From positions 87,761 to 106,079 of the forward strand of contig DATD01000009.1 of NCBI GenBank assembly GCA_002504525.1: DNA of 18,319 nucleotides, given 5' to 3'. Below are positions 7,137-14,357 of the stretch, one piece after another; the first letter of the stretch is position 1, and the number at the start of each line of letters is the position of its first letter. The position numbers and the translations under genes are program-made. Origin of the DNA: Methanomassiliicoccus sp. UBA345 (GTDB taxonomy: Archaea; Thermoplasmatota; Thermoplasmata; Methanomassiliicoccales; Methanomassiliicoccaceae). Under the pieces are notes generated by a model, which was not told the DNA's origin, made no database searches, and saw nothing but the letters and a program-made list of their open reading frames with translations.

Positions 7137-7313
7137 ATGGCCAAGAGCACTGACGACCTGGTAAGGGAGATCAACGAGCTCAGGACCGAGATGAAACAGA
7201 TGAGGGAGCTCTTGAACATGCTGTTCACCATCGTCGTCGACCAGGAAGAGGGCGATGAAGAGGAGTATGGCTTCCCGATGTTGAGCCAGGACATCTCACG
7301 GCTCAACAACTGA
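7137..7313 (+). CDS. Small coiled-coil protein of unknown function (58 aa)
   Basis: I do not recognise a family. The protein starts with MAKSTDDLVREINELRTE, and residues 5-35 show a heptad-like spacing of L, I, L, M and L residues typical of a short coiled coil. An acidic patch (EEGDEEE) and a polar C-terminus ending RLNN follow. There are no cysteines or signal peptide. The frame is open from GTG 7110, but the TATA-like element at 7098-7106 and aggtgga just upstream favour ATG 7137. It has its own promoter and is followed by a T-run, so it may be a single-gene transcript. It is likely a small oligomerising or adaptor protein; that is inference. Confidence 0.7.
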   Translation: MAKSTDDLVREINELRTEMKQMRELLNMLFTIVVDQEEGDEEEYGFPMLSQDISRLNN

Positions 7314-7343
7314 GCCGCGTGGTCCTCGATAATGAATCATCGC

Positions 7344-7349
7344 TTTTTT
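7344..7349 (+). terminator. T-run after the small coiled-coil gene
   Basis: Six consecutive T on the plus strand lie 31 bases after the stop of the 58-residue protein, consistent with archaeal T-rich termination. The same bases lie 24-29 before the next ATG (7373), so they may instead be, or overlap with, the AT-rich promoter of the ThiI-like gene. Confidence 0.35.
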
Positions 7350-7372
7350 GACCTTCCGAGCTGAATGATATC

Positions 7373-8020
7373 ATGAAGGTAGTTTGCTTGCTCTCCGGCG
7401 GGATCGATTCCCCAGTGGCCGCATATACCTTGGCCCGCAACGGCGCCGAGGTCGTGCTGCTCCACATGGACAACCGACCCTACTCCGGCGAGGGCCTCGT
7501 CAACAAGGTTGTTCGGCTGACCGAAGCGCTCGAGACCGCCCTGGGAGTGCAGCTGGAGCTGTGGACCGCACCTCACGGCATAAGCCAGCTGAGGATCTCT
7601 CAGCATTGCCAAAAGAACCTCCAGTGCGTCCTATGCAAACGGACCATGCTCAAGGTCGCGCGAAACGTGGCAATGCGACTGGGGGCCGATGCCATCGCCA
7701 CCGGAGAGTCCCTGGGTCAGGTGGCGTCGCAGACGCTGTACAACATCAATGCCGAGGAGAAAGGGCTGGGATTCCCGGTCCTACGGCCGCTTATAGGTTT
7801 GGACAAGCTGGAGATAGAGCATCTGGCCAAGAAGATGGGGACCTACGACATATCCATCGAGAAGGGAACGCCCTGCTCGATCGTGCCGTTCCGCCCCGCC
7901 ACCATGGCCAGCTCCAAACTGATCGCAGCGCAGGAAGAGCAGCTGGACCTGGAGAGGCTGTCCAAAGAGGTGGCCGATGAGGCATTCTCGCTCAGAACAC
8001 CGAGCAGGACTCGTACCTAG
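7373..8020 (+). CDS. Stand-alone ThiI-like tRNA 4-thiouridine sulfurtransferase catalytic domain
   Basis: The 215-residue protein matches only the adenylating domain of ThiI, which activates U8 of tRNA for sulfur transfer. The PP-loop SGGIDS (8-13) and the ThiI signature TGESLGQVASQT (110-121) are clear. A CxxC pair (C85, C88) plus C168 (in GTPCSIVP) matches the cysteine pattern of methanogen ThiI proteins, which carry an Fe-S cluster instead of a rhodanese sulfur relay; C79 is an extra cysteine. The N-terminal ferredoxin-like and THUMP domains that grip the tRNA acceptor stem are absent, and no THUMP gene is in the window. It could need a partner in trans or act on a different substrate. The last 29 bases overlap the convergent gene 7992-8243. 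Confidence 0.82.
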   Translation: MKVVCLLSGGIDSPVAAYTLARNGAEVVLLHMDNRPYSGEGLVNKVVRLTEALETALGVQLELWTAPHGISQLRISQHCQKNLQCVLCKRTMLKVARNVAMRLGADAIATGESLGQVASQTLYNINAEEKGLGFPVLRPLIGLDKLEIEHLAKKMGTYDISIEKGTPCSIVPFRPATMASSKLIAAQEEQLDLERLSKEVADEAFSLRTPSRTRT

Positions 8021-8243
8021 CTGAATCGAGCATATCCATGGTCACGCGGTCAATGTACCGTGCCTGGACGCGAGAGATGTACAATATATTTGCACCTACC
8101 TTGACCTTTAGGTCGGACTCCTTGGGCCTCTTCATCTCGATAGGTACGATGACCGGGCCCCCGCAGGAGGTGGAGACACGGTAGTCGCGCTTGTTCTCGA
8201 GAATGTAATCGATGACTCCCTGGTCCACCTGGATGTCGTTCAT
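7992..8243 (-). CDS. Small conserved-looking protein with two cysteines, possibly HesB/IscA-like
   Basis: The protein is 83 residues with C27 in STSCGGPVIVP and C80 in the C-terminal ESCSVF. The layout, a first Cys-Gly-Gly, then a strand-rich stretch (LKVKVGANILYIS, 45-57) and a C-terminal Cys three residues before the end, recalls HesB/IscA Fe-S carriers, which end in a CxC-SF motif. Only one cysteine of that pair is present, so the resemblance is weak and the function is not established. The ATG at 8243 lies about 20 bases from the TATA-like element at 8263-8271, implying a leaderless transcript. It converges on the ThiI-like gene with a 29-base overlap; a sulfur or Fe-S role shared with that gene is a guess. 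Confidence 0.65.
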   Translation of the reverse strand: MNDIQVDQGVIDYILENKRDYRVSTSCGGPVIVPIEMKRPKESDLKVKVGANILYISRVQARYIDRVTMDMLDSARYESCSVF

Positions 8244-8262
8244 GCCGAGGCAATCGTCACGC

Positions 8263-8271
8263 CGTATTTAG
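8263..8271 (-). promoter_or_regulatory. TATA-like promoter of the two-cysteine small protein gene
   Basis: On the minus strand ctaaatacg lies about 20-28 bases before the ATG at 8243. Initiation would be at or very near the A of ATG, as expected for a leaderless archaeal mRNA; no ribosome-binding sequence is seen. Confidence 0.5.
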
Positions 8272-8280
8272 CCGTTGCGA

Positions 8281-8290
8281 ATCATTATCT
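8281..8290 (+). promoter_or_regulatory. TATA-like promoter of nob1
   Basis: The element atcattatct lies 23-32 bases before the GTG start at 8313, placing initiation at or a few bases before the start codon. It is back to back with the minus-strand element at 8263-8271, making a compact divergent promoter. Confidence 0.45.
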
Positions 8291-8312
8291 TGCCTTCTGC
8301 GCATGAGCGGCC

Positions 8313-8786
8313 GTGAAGCATATTCTCGACACCTCGGCCCTGTTCTCCATGCAGGACCTTCCCCCGGAACCGGTGACCGCTCCGGGAGTGATCGCCGAGC
8401 TGAAGAAGTACGACGATACGCGCCTGAGGTACTGGGAGGACCGGCTTACCGTCTCCGCGCCGTCGTCGGCATCGCTGGAGAAGGTGAAGAGGGCGGCCGC
8501 CGAGACCGGCGACGATGCTCGCCTCTCCCCGGTGGACATGGAGGTCCTCGCATTGGCCATGGATGTGAAGGGCGTCATCCTCACCGACGACTATTCGATA
8601 CAGAACCTCGCCCGCGTCCTGGCGCTGGAATACCGGGCCGTGGGGCTCAAGGGGATCAAGGAGGTCATTGTCTGGAAGTACCGCTGCCGGGGCTGCGGGA
8701 AGATCTTCGACAAGAACATGCCGGACTGCCCCATATGCGGAAGCGCCCTGCGCTCTGTCCGCTCCAGGGAAGCGCCTCAGAAGTGA
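8313..8786 (+). CDS. nob1: Nob1 endoribonuclease (PIN domain plus zinc ribbon)
   Basis: Nob1 cuts the 3' end of precursor 16S rRNA during small-subunit maturation. The N-terminal PIN domain shows the acidic residues expected: D6 in ILDTSA, E29, D75 in SPVDMEVLALA, and D92/D93 in LTDDYS. A zinc ribbon follows with C125, C128, C139 and C142. The combination in 157 residues is the archaeal Nob1 architecture and separates it from VapC toxins, which lack the ribbon. The start is GTG, with a TATA-like element directly upstream and probably no leader. The stop lies nine bases from the stop of the converging reductase gene, so the two transcripts probably overlap at their 3' ends. Confidence 0.9.
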   Translation: MKHILDTSALFSMQDLPPEPVTAPGVIAELKKYDDTRLRYWEDRLTVSAPSSASLEKVKRAAAETGDDARLSPVDMEVLALAMDVKGVILTDDYSIQNLARVLALEYRAVGLKGIKEVIVWKYRCRGCGKIFDKNMPDCPICGSALRSVRSREAPQK

Positions 8787-8795
8787 CCCGCGGCA

Positions 8796-9878
8796 TCAGG
8801 GGAACACCGGGCGAAGGCGGATCATCTTGCCCATACGCCTTGCCCCAACCACGCCCATGGCCCACTCGGTGCGGCGCGCGGTCCCGAAGAACAGCGTGGC
8901 CAGGCGCTTGGTGTTGACCGCAGTGTGGAGCGGCTTGGCCACCTGCGACCGCCACTCCTGCTCGTACTCCTTCAGAGGAGTACCGTCACGGACATGGGAT
9001 GCGGCCGCCCTTCCGGCGAGGCGGCCGCATATCATGGCGATAGGTATGCCTCCGCCGTTGACGGCCATTACATGACCCGCGGCGTCGCCCACCAGCAGGG
9101 CGTTCTCCGACGCGGTCCAGGCGATCGGCCCGTTGGAGGGCACGAATTTGCCTACCGTTCTGGTGGTCACCTTCAGCCCCCTCCTCTGCTGGAATGAAGC
9201 AAAGTAATCGTTAAGCTTGCCATCGGCCAGCTTTGGCGAGCACCCTACCCCGACGTTCGCGCCCGAGCCTTTTGGCAGCACCCATGCATAAGCCCCGGGC
9301 GCCACGCTCCCGAAGTGCATCTCCATTACCGGAGGGAATTCCCCCTCGGCCTGCCCGGTAACGGCCGGATACATGTCCCGGTTGCGGGGGAACCCCAACG
9401 ACCGCGCCACCGTGGAAAGAGGTCCGTCGGCGCCCACCACCACCTTGGCCTTGAGCCGGCCGCTCTCGGTGATCACCTCGTTACCTTCAACGCCGGTAAC
9501 ACGGACAGACGTGCGGATCTCCGCGCCCGCCTTCCGCGCCTTCTCCGAGAGGAACTTGTCGAAGCGGTCGCGGTCGGTGGTGTAGCCGGAGAACTTGACG
9601 TCCCAATACCGCCCGCTGGGGGCGATCATGCGGAAAAGGTCCATCCGCCTGGAGATCAGCTCCTCAGGGACGTCGAACAGCTCATCCATGTCCGGAACGC
9701 GGGGGAAGGTGACCTTCATCTCCGAGTTCTCGGGAAGGAACTCCCCGCAAGCCACAGGCTCCCCGATGACCTTCTTTCTATCGAGGACGAGAACGCTCGC
9801 CCCGTTGAGGGCGGCATGCTCGGCCGTGGTGGAGCCAGCTGGTCCGCCGCCGACCACAATGACATCGTAATCGTTCAT
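8796..9878 (-). CDS. Geranylgeranyl-reductase-family FAD oxidoreductase
   Basis: The 360-residue flavoprotein belongs to the family that saturates isoprenoid chains of archaeal lipids or quinone-like carriers. The FAD-binding GGGPAG is at 10-15, the family cysteine element PVACGEF at 41-47, a second FAD motif GADGPLS at 149-155, YAWVLPKG at 197-204 (close to the substrate-site YxWxFPK pattern) and GDAAGH at 264-269. Whether it reduces membrane lipids or a carrier side chain cannot be read from the sequence, and archaea often have several paralogues. The ATG overlaps the stop of the prenyl diphosphate synthase gene (ATGA), so the two are translationally coupled. The reductase may therefore act on a product made from that enzyme's polyprenyl diphosphate. 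Confidence 0.85.
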   Translation of the reverse strand: MNDYDVIVVGGGPAGSTTAEHAALNGASVLVLDRKKVIGEPVACGEFLPENSEMKVTFPRVPDMDELFDVPEELISRRMDLFRMIAPSGRYWDVKFSGYTTDRDRFDKFLSEKARKAGAEIRTSVRVTGVEGNEVITESGRLKAKVVVGADGPLSTVARSLGFPRNRDMYPAVTGQAEGEFPPVMEMHFGSVAPGAYAWVLPKGSGANVGVGCSPKLADGKLNDYFASFQQRRGLKVTTRTVGKFVPSNGPIAWTASENALLVGDAAGHVMAVNGGGIPIAMICGRLAGRAAASHVRDGTPLKEYEQEWRSQVAKPLHTAVNTKRLATLFFGTARRTEWAMGVVGARRMGKMIRLRPVFP

Positions 9879-10846
9879 CTGTCCCTCACCAGGATGGTGT
9901 CGGCCAGAGTGCGCAATGCATCCTTGTACTTGCTCTCCGGGAGGGCTTCGAGACCATTCAGGGCCTTGAGCCTTAGGTCATCGGCGTGCTTCCTCGCCAA
10001 GTCCAGGGCGTCGGTGGCCTGCACCAGTCGCAGGGCCTCTTCGACCTCCTCTTCGGTCTTGACGGTCTTGCGGTATATCTCCCTGATGCGAGAGGAGGAA
10101 GGGTACTGCTCCTGCATGGCTATCATGAGCGGGAGGTTGGCCTTGCCGTCGAGAACGTCCATGCCCCTCCTCTTCCCCAGGTCCTCCTCCTTGCCGGTGA
10201 TGTCCAGGATGTCATCGACGATCTGGAACGCCAAACCGATATTGAGGCCGAAATCACCGAGCCCGGCGATCTGGTCGGGCGAACCGCCACCGAGGTACGC
10301 GCCCACCTGAGCGGATGCCTGAATGGGCTTGGCGGTCTTCCCGGTGATGATCTTGACGTATGCCTCGAAGGACAGGTCGGCATCGTGTTCTATCATCGTC
10401 TGCAGCATCTCGCTCTCGGCCATCTGGGAGCAGGCATCGGCCACCAGCTCCACGACCTCATCGGACTGGACCAGCCCGCCGAGGCGGAATCCTTTCACGA
10501 ACAGGAAATCACCGGTGATAAGGGCACGCTGGGTGCCGTACTTGCGATAGGCGGCCTCGGTTCCCCTGCGGGTATCCGCTCCGTCGTTGATGTCGTCATG
10601 GACCAGGGTAGCGCTGTGTACAAGCTCGAAGGCGGCCGCCAACATGACGGTCCTCTGGAGGTCGGTGCCCTCCACTGCCCGGAACGATAGGATCGTGATA
10701 CCGGGCCGCATGCGCTTTCCTCCGGAGCTGATCACATGCGTAGCAATCTCGGTGAGCAGAGGCTCCCCGGACCGGGTGTTCCGCATGATCTCCTCTTCCA
10801 CCATGCGGAGTTCCTCTTTGATAGGCTGGTCCCAGCTCAAGGGCAT
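9875..10846 (-). CDS. All-trans polyprenyl diphosphate synthase, long-chain-like
   Basis: This is a trans-prenyltransferase that adds isopentenyl units to an allylic diphosphate. The first aspartate-rich motif DDIND is at 84-88, the second DDILD at 211-215 and the substrate-binding GGKRMRP at 42-48. The five residues before the first motif read ATLVH, with Ala79 where archaeal C20 synthases usually carry a bulky aromatic; the HSATLVHDD context and DTRRG after the motif resemble long-chain synthases such as IspB. A product longer than C20 is thus suggested. The frame is open to 10966, but ATG 10846 is chosen: homology begins there and a TATA-like element at 10869-10877 fits a leaderless or nearly leaderless transcript. 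The product is 323 residues and is coupled to the downstream reductase. Confidence 0.88.
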   Translation of the reverse strand: MPLSWDQPIKEELRMVEEEIMRNTRSGEPLLTEIATHVISSGGKRMRPGITILSFRAVEGTDLQRTVMLAAAFELVHSATLVHDDINDGADTRRGTEAAYRKYGTQRALITGDFLFVKGFRLGGLVQSDEVVELVADACSQMAESEMLQTMIEHDADLSFEAYVKIITGKTAKPIQASAQVGAYLGGGSPDQIAGLGDFGLNIGLAFQIVDDILDITGKEEDLGKRRGMDVLDGKANLPLMIAMQEQYPSSSRIREIYRKTVKTEEEVEEALRLVQATDALDLARKHADDLRLKALNGLEALPESKYKDALRTLADTILVRDR

Positions 10847-10868
10847 GTGCCGTCCTAATACAAATGCC

Positions 10869-10877
10869 GTACTTAAC
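10869..10877 (-). promoter_or_regulatory. TATA-like promoter of the prenyl synthase-reductase operon
   Basis: On the minus strand gttaagtac sits 23-31 bases before ATG 10846, placing initiation at or just before the start codon. It forms a compact divergent promoter with the element at 10912-10920. Confidence 0.4.
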
Positions 10878-10911
10878 CATTGCTGGCCGATACATTTTCG
10901 CCCATCTGGCA

Positions 10912-10920
10912 AAGTATATC
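10912..10920 (+). promoter_or_regulatory. TATA-like promoter of the CBS-pair gene
   Basis: The element aagtatatc lies 26-34 bases before ATG 10946. Initiation would fall a few bases before the start codon, again indicating a nearly leaderless mRNA. This also supports 10946 rather than the second ATG at 10973. Confidence 0.45.
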
Positions 10921-10945
10921 TGCATGGCGTTGGGAATGATATCCG

Positions 10946-11371
10946 ATGTACGCTCGAACCGATCAAAACAAGATGGGGACGATAGAAGGCTACATAGACA
11001 CGGAGATCGCGACGGTGCGGGGGGACGCCACCATAAAGGAGGTCCTCAACACGATGACCGCATCCAACGCTTCAGTGGTGATGGTGGCCGAGGGCGAGGA
11101 TATCGTTGGACTGCTGACCGCCGGGGACATGGGCGCGATGGTGGTAAGGGGGATCAATCTTGAAACGAGCCGCGCCCGGGACTTCTCCTCACTGTGCGGG
11201 ATGAGCGGCAGCAGGCCGTGCGTCAACGTGAACTATGATGAGGAACCGCTCAACGTCCTTAAGGTCATGCAGAGCTGGAGCACCGAAAGAGTGCTGGTAA
11301 TAAAAGACGAGAAGGTCGTCGGGACGATCTCCGCCCTCGGCGCCTTAAAGGGTTGGATGGAAAGGGTTTAG
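10946..11371 (+). CDS. Stand-alone CBS-pair protein
   Basis: The 141-residue protein is essentially one CBS pair: the first repeat covers about residues 14-70 (TVRGDATIKEVLNTM, EDIVGLLTAGDMG) and the second about 90-141 (VNYDEEPLNVLKVM, KVVGTISALGAL). Such proteins bind adenine nucleotides or SAM and act as small regulatory subunits, but the target is unknown. C84 and C92 lie between the repeats. ATG 10946 is favoured by the TATA-like element; ATG 10973 (MGTIEGYID) is possible. Its stop codon overlaps the stop of the converging fpoN gene by three bases, so there is no intergenic terminator between the long fpo transcript and this gene. Confidence 0.83.
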   Translation: MYARTDQNKMGTIEGYIDTEIATVRGDATIKEVLNTMTASNASVVMVAEGEDIVGLLTAGDMGAMVVRGINLETSRARDFSSLCGMSGSRPCVNVNYDEEPLNVLKVMQSWSTERVLVIKDEKVVGTISALGALKGWMERV

Positions 11372-12837
11372 GCTCCCAGCGCCGGGAACAGCGTCCTGGC
11401 CGCCTCGGAGCAGAGTTCCAGCACAGGGTCGAAGAACAGACCCAGGCCGATGGTGGCTACCAGGCAGATGGCGATGGCCGCGGTCAAGGTGACAGGCACC
11501 TTGATCTTGGCATCGGTCTCCCCCTTCTCCACATACATGTACTTGATGACACGCACGTAGTAGTACAGGGAGAGCGCGGAGTTCAGCACCAGAGCCACGC
11601 CCAACCAGATCATCCACTGGGTGACCTCGGCCGCCTGGACGGATGCCGATAGCAGCACCACCTTGCTCATGAACCCGGACAGCGGGGGTATGCCCGCCAG
11701 CGCGAACATGAACATGGTCATGGAGAACGCCATGAACGGCGCCCTCTTGCCCAGACCCTTGTAGTCCGCTATCGACTCCCCGATCGCCACATAGGCCATG
11801 GCGGCGACCACAATGAACGCCCCGCCCTTCATGAAGGCGTGAGTGATTATGTGGAAGATGCCGCCGGTGATGGCGTAGTCCCCCACCACGGTGGCGAGGG
11901 GTATGGCCATCAGCATGTAGCCGGCCTGGCCGATCGAAGAGTAGGCAAGCATGCGCTTCATGTTGGTCTGCGAGAGCGCGATGACGTTGCCTATGGTCAT
12001 GGTCAGCACTGCGACTATTCCGACCACGATGTCCCAGTCCGCCTTGATGGCGATCAGGCCCACGATGAAGACCTTGAACAGCACCACCAGGCCCATCTTC
12101 TTGGAGCCGGCGGCCAGGAAGGCCGATATCGGAGCGGTCGCGCCCTCGTACACGTCTGGAGCCCACATATGGAACGGCACTATGGCGATCTTGAAGCCAA
12201 AGCCTGCCAGGAGCAGGGCGAGGGCCATCAGGGCAGCGAGGTCGACGCCCTGAGATGCCAGGGCCGCGTTGATGCCGATCAGGTTGGTGGTGCCGGTGAC
12301 CCCGAACAGCAGGGATATGCCGTACAGGGACAGGGCGGAGGACATGCCGCCGATGATGACGTACTTGACCGCCGCCTCGGAGCCGCGCTTGTCCTTCTTG
12401 CGGAACGCCACCAGGGCGTAGGTCGCCATCGAGGCTATCTCGATGCCTATGTAGATGGTAAGAAGGTCCTGCGCGGAGGAGACCAGCATCATGCCCGCGG
12501 TGGCCATCATGATGAGGGTAAAGTACTCGGCCAGATGCCGATCTTTCTCCACATACCTGGCCGAGGCCAGGACCACCACGAAGGCGACGCTCAGGAACAC
12601 CAGCGAGAACACCGCGGCCAGTGCGTCAAAGCTGAGCAGGGGCGCGTCGGGGTTGCCGATGATGCTGGGGTAGCCATTGAGCATGTAGTATACTACCATC
12701 CCAATGGACGCTGCAATGCCCACCAGCGAGATGCCCGCGAGGGCCCTGCTGGACTTGATCAGCATGTGCAGGGCGGGGATCGCCACCGCGAACAGGATCA
12801 GGATGATCTCTGGATAAATTGCTCCGTAGTCCATCAT
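11368..12837 (-). CDS. fpoN: Fpo/Nuo-like complex subunit N (antiporter-like)
   Basis: This is one of three antiporter-like membrane subunits that pump ions in complex-I-type enzymes. The 489-residue protein is strongly hydrophobic with about 13-14 membrane segments. Conserved ionisable residues are visible: E133 in IYIGIEIASMATY, K216 in FGFKIAIVPFH, H223, and K246/K247 in AGSKKMG; the FHMWAPDVYEGA loop is typical of subunit N. The first of two adjacent ATGs (12837) is preferred because ggtgatc lies at standard distance upstream. The gene starts one base after fpoM ends. It is the last gene of the operon: no fpoO follows, and the next gene is the convergent CBS-pair gene. Confidence 0.92.
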   Translation of the reverse strand: MMDYGAIYPEIILILFAVAIPALHMLIKSSRALAGISLVGIAASIGMVVYYMLNGYPSIIGNPDAPLLSFDALAAVFSLVFLSVAFVVVLASARYVEKDRHLAEYFTLIMMATAGMMLVSSAQDLLTIYIGIEIASMATYALVAFRKKDKRGSEAAVKYVIIGGMSSALSLYGISLLFGVTGTTNLIGINAALASQGVDLAALMALALLLAGFGFKIAIVPFHMWAPDVYEGATAPISAFLAAGSKKMGLVVLFKVFIVGLIAIKADWDIVVGIVAVLTMTIGNVIALSQTNMKRMLAYSSIGQAGYMLMAIPLATVVGDYAITGGIFHIITHAFMKGGAFIVVAAMAYVAIGESIADYKGLGKRAPFMAFSMTMFMFALAGIPPLSGFMSKVVLLSASVQAAEVTQWMIWLGVALVLNSALSLYYYVRVIKYMYVEKGETDAKIKVPVTLTAAIAICLVATIGLGLFFDPVLELCSEAARTLFPALGA

Positions 12838-12838
12838 T

Positions 12839-14356
12839 TCAGATCACCCCGTTGAGGGGCCACACCAACGGAACCGAAGGTGTGATAAGGTCCACCACAG
12901 CGGCCGGCCAGACGCCGAACAGCACGATGAGGCCGAGCAGTACCGCAAGGGGTATGATCTCGAACCAGTAGGCATCGTGTAGGTGGGTGGTGTCGATCTT
13001 GGTCGTCGTCTCGCCAAAGATGGTCCTCTGCATGGCCCATAGGTAGTAGGCCGCGGTGAGGGCGACGGTGGCGATGGGCACGAGCACCCAAACGCCCCAT
13101 ACATCATAGGTCGAGGTGAAGATCATGAACTCAGCCAGGAAACCGACCATCCCGGGAAGTCCAAGGGACGCCATGAACCCCATCATCATCACTGTGGACA
13201 GGATGGGGAGCTTGGGGGCCAGCCCGCCGAGCAGGGGTATCTCCCTGGTCCCGGCCTTGTGCTGGAACATCCCGCAGACCATGAAGAGGACGGCGGTTAT
13301 GAGGCCGTGTGCGAACATCTGGAACACCGCAGCGGCGATGCCCAGCTGACTGAGCGTAGCTATGCCCAGCATCACTAGGCCCATGTGCGAGATGGAGGAG
13401 TAGGCCACCATCTTCTTGATGTCCGTCTGGGCCAGACAGGCCAGGGCGCCGTAGAGGATGGATACCACTCCGATCACGGCCATGATGATCTGGAAGTCCA
13501 CCGCCGCGTCGGGCAGGGTGGGCAGGCAGATCCTGATGATACCGTAGGAGCCCATCTTCAGCAGCAGGCCGGCAAGCAGGACCGATCCAGCAGTAGGCGC
13601 CTGAACGTGTGCGTCAGGCAGCCAAGTGTGGAAGGGCACCATGGGCATCTTCACGATGAACCCGAAGAACAGGGCCGCGAAGATCGCGATCTGCAACAGC
13701 TCACCAAGGCCTGGCGCCACCGACGCGATGAGCAGCATGTCGAAGCTGCCGATGGCATCGGCCGGGATCAGGTTCTCCGCCTGAAGCAGGGGAGCGGTGG
13801 TGAAGTACAGGGCGAAGATACCCAGCAGCATGGCCAGCGAGGCCACATGGGTGTATATGAAGAACTTTATGGACGCGTAGGCCCGGTTGACGCCTCCCCA
13901 TATCGCTATGAGGAAGTACATCGGGATCAGCACGACCTCCCAGAAGATGTAGAACACGAAGTAGTCCAGGGACGTGAACACGCCCAGGATGCCCACTTCG
14001 AGCACCAGCATCAGACCCATGTACTGGTTGACGCGCTCCTCGACATCCCATGAGAATAGGATGGCCAGGAACACCAGCAGGGTGCTCAGGAAGACCATGG
14101 TTATGCTTATACCATCTATCCCGAGATGGAAACTGATCCCCAGGAAGCTGATCCACTGATATTTCTCAACGAACTGGAACCCCCCATCGAGGGAGAACTC
14201 CGTCAGTATGAGGATCGAAATGGCCAGCGGAATGGCCGCGAAGGCCAGGGCCAAGTACTTGGCCGCCTTGGGGGATTTTCCCGACATGAACGTCACTAGG
14301 GCGCCCACGAGGGGGAAGAGGATTAGCAGCGAGAGTATGGGTACGTTCTCGAACAT
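12839..14356 (-). CDS. fpoM: Fpo/Nuo-like complex subunit M (antiporter-like)
   Basis: The 505-residue membrane protein is the second antiporter-like subunit of the membrane arm, predicted to form one proton or sodium channel. The key intramembrane residues match the family: E140 in YIFWEVVLIPMYFLI, K236 and H243 in VKMPMVPFHTWLPDAHVQAPTAGS, H250, and K267 in LLLKMGSYG. The motif HTWLPDAHVQAPTAGS is diagnostic for NuoM/FpoM. The ATG lies one base after the fpoL stop and the gene ends one base before fpoN, so all three are one transcription and translation unit. The length is normal for the family. Confidence 0.94.
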   Translation of the reverse strand: MFENVPILSLLILFPLVGALVTFMSGKSPKAAKYLALAFAAIPLAISILILTEFSLDGGFQFVEKYQWISFLGISFHLGIDGISITMVFLSTLLVFLAILFSWDVEERVNQYMGLMLVLEVGILGVFTSLDYFVFYIFWEVVLIPMYFLIAIWGGVNRAYASIKFFIYTHVASLAMLLGIFALYFTTAPLLQAENLIPADAIGSFDMLLIASVAPGLGELLQIAIFAALFFGFIVKMPMVPFHTWLPDAHVQAPTAGSVLLAGLLLKMGSYGIIRICLPTLPDAAVDFQIIMAVIGVVSILYGALACLAQTDIKKMVAYSSISHMGLVMLGIATLSQLGIAAAVFQMFAHGLITAVLFMVCGMFQHKAGTREIPLLGGLAPKLPILSTVMMMGFMASLGLPGMVGFLAEFMIFTSTYDVWGVWVLVPIATVALTAAYYLWAMQRTIFGETTTKIDTTHLHDAYWFEIIPLAVLLGLIVLFGVWPAAVVDLITPSVPLVWPLNGVI

Positions 14357-14357
14357 C

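Noticed and set aside
8313..8786. VapC-type toxin
   Set aside because: The PIN domain is followed by a four-cysteine zinc ribbon and there is no antitoxin gene adjacent, which fits Nob1 instead.
11839..12855. 338-codon plus-strand open frame opposite fpoN
   Set aside because: The translation is a histidine-, glycine- and glutamine-rich shadow of the membrane protein frame; the minus strand has the conserved antiporter-like residues.
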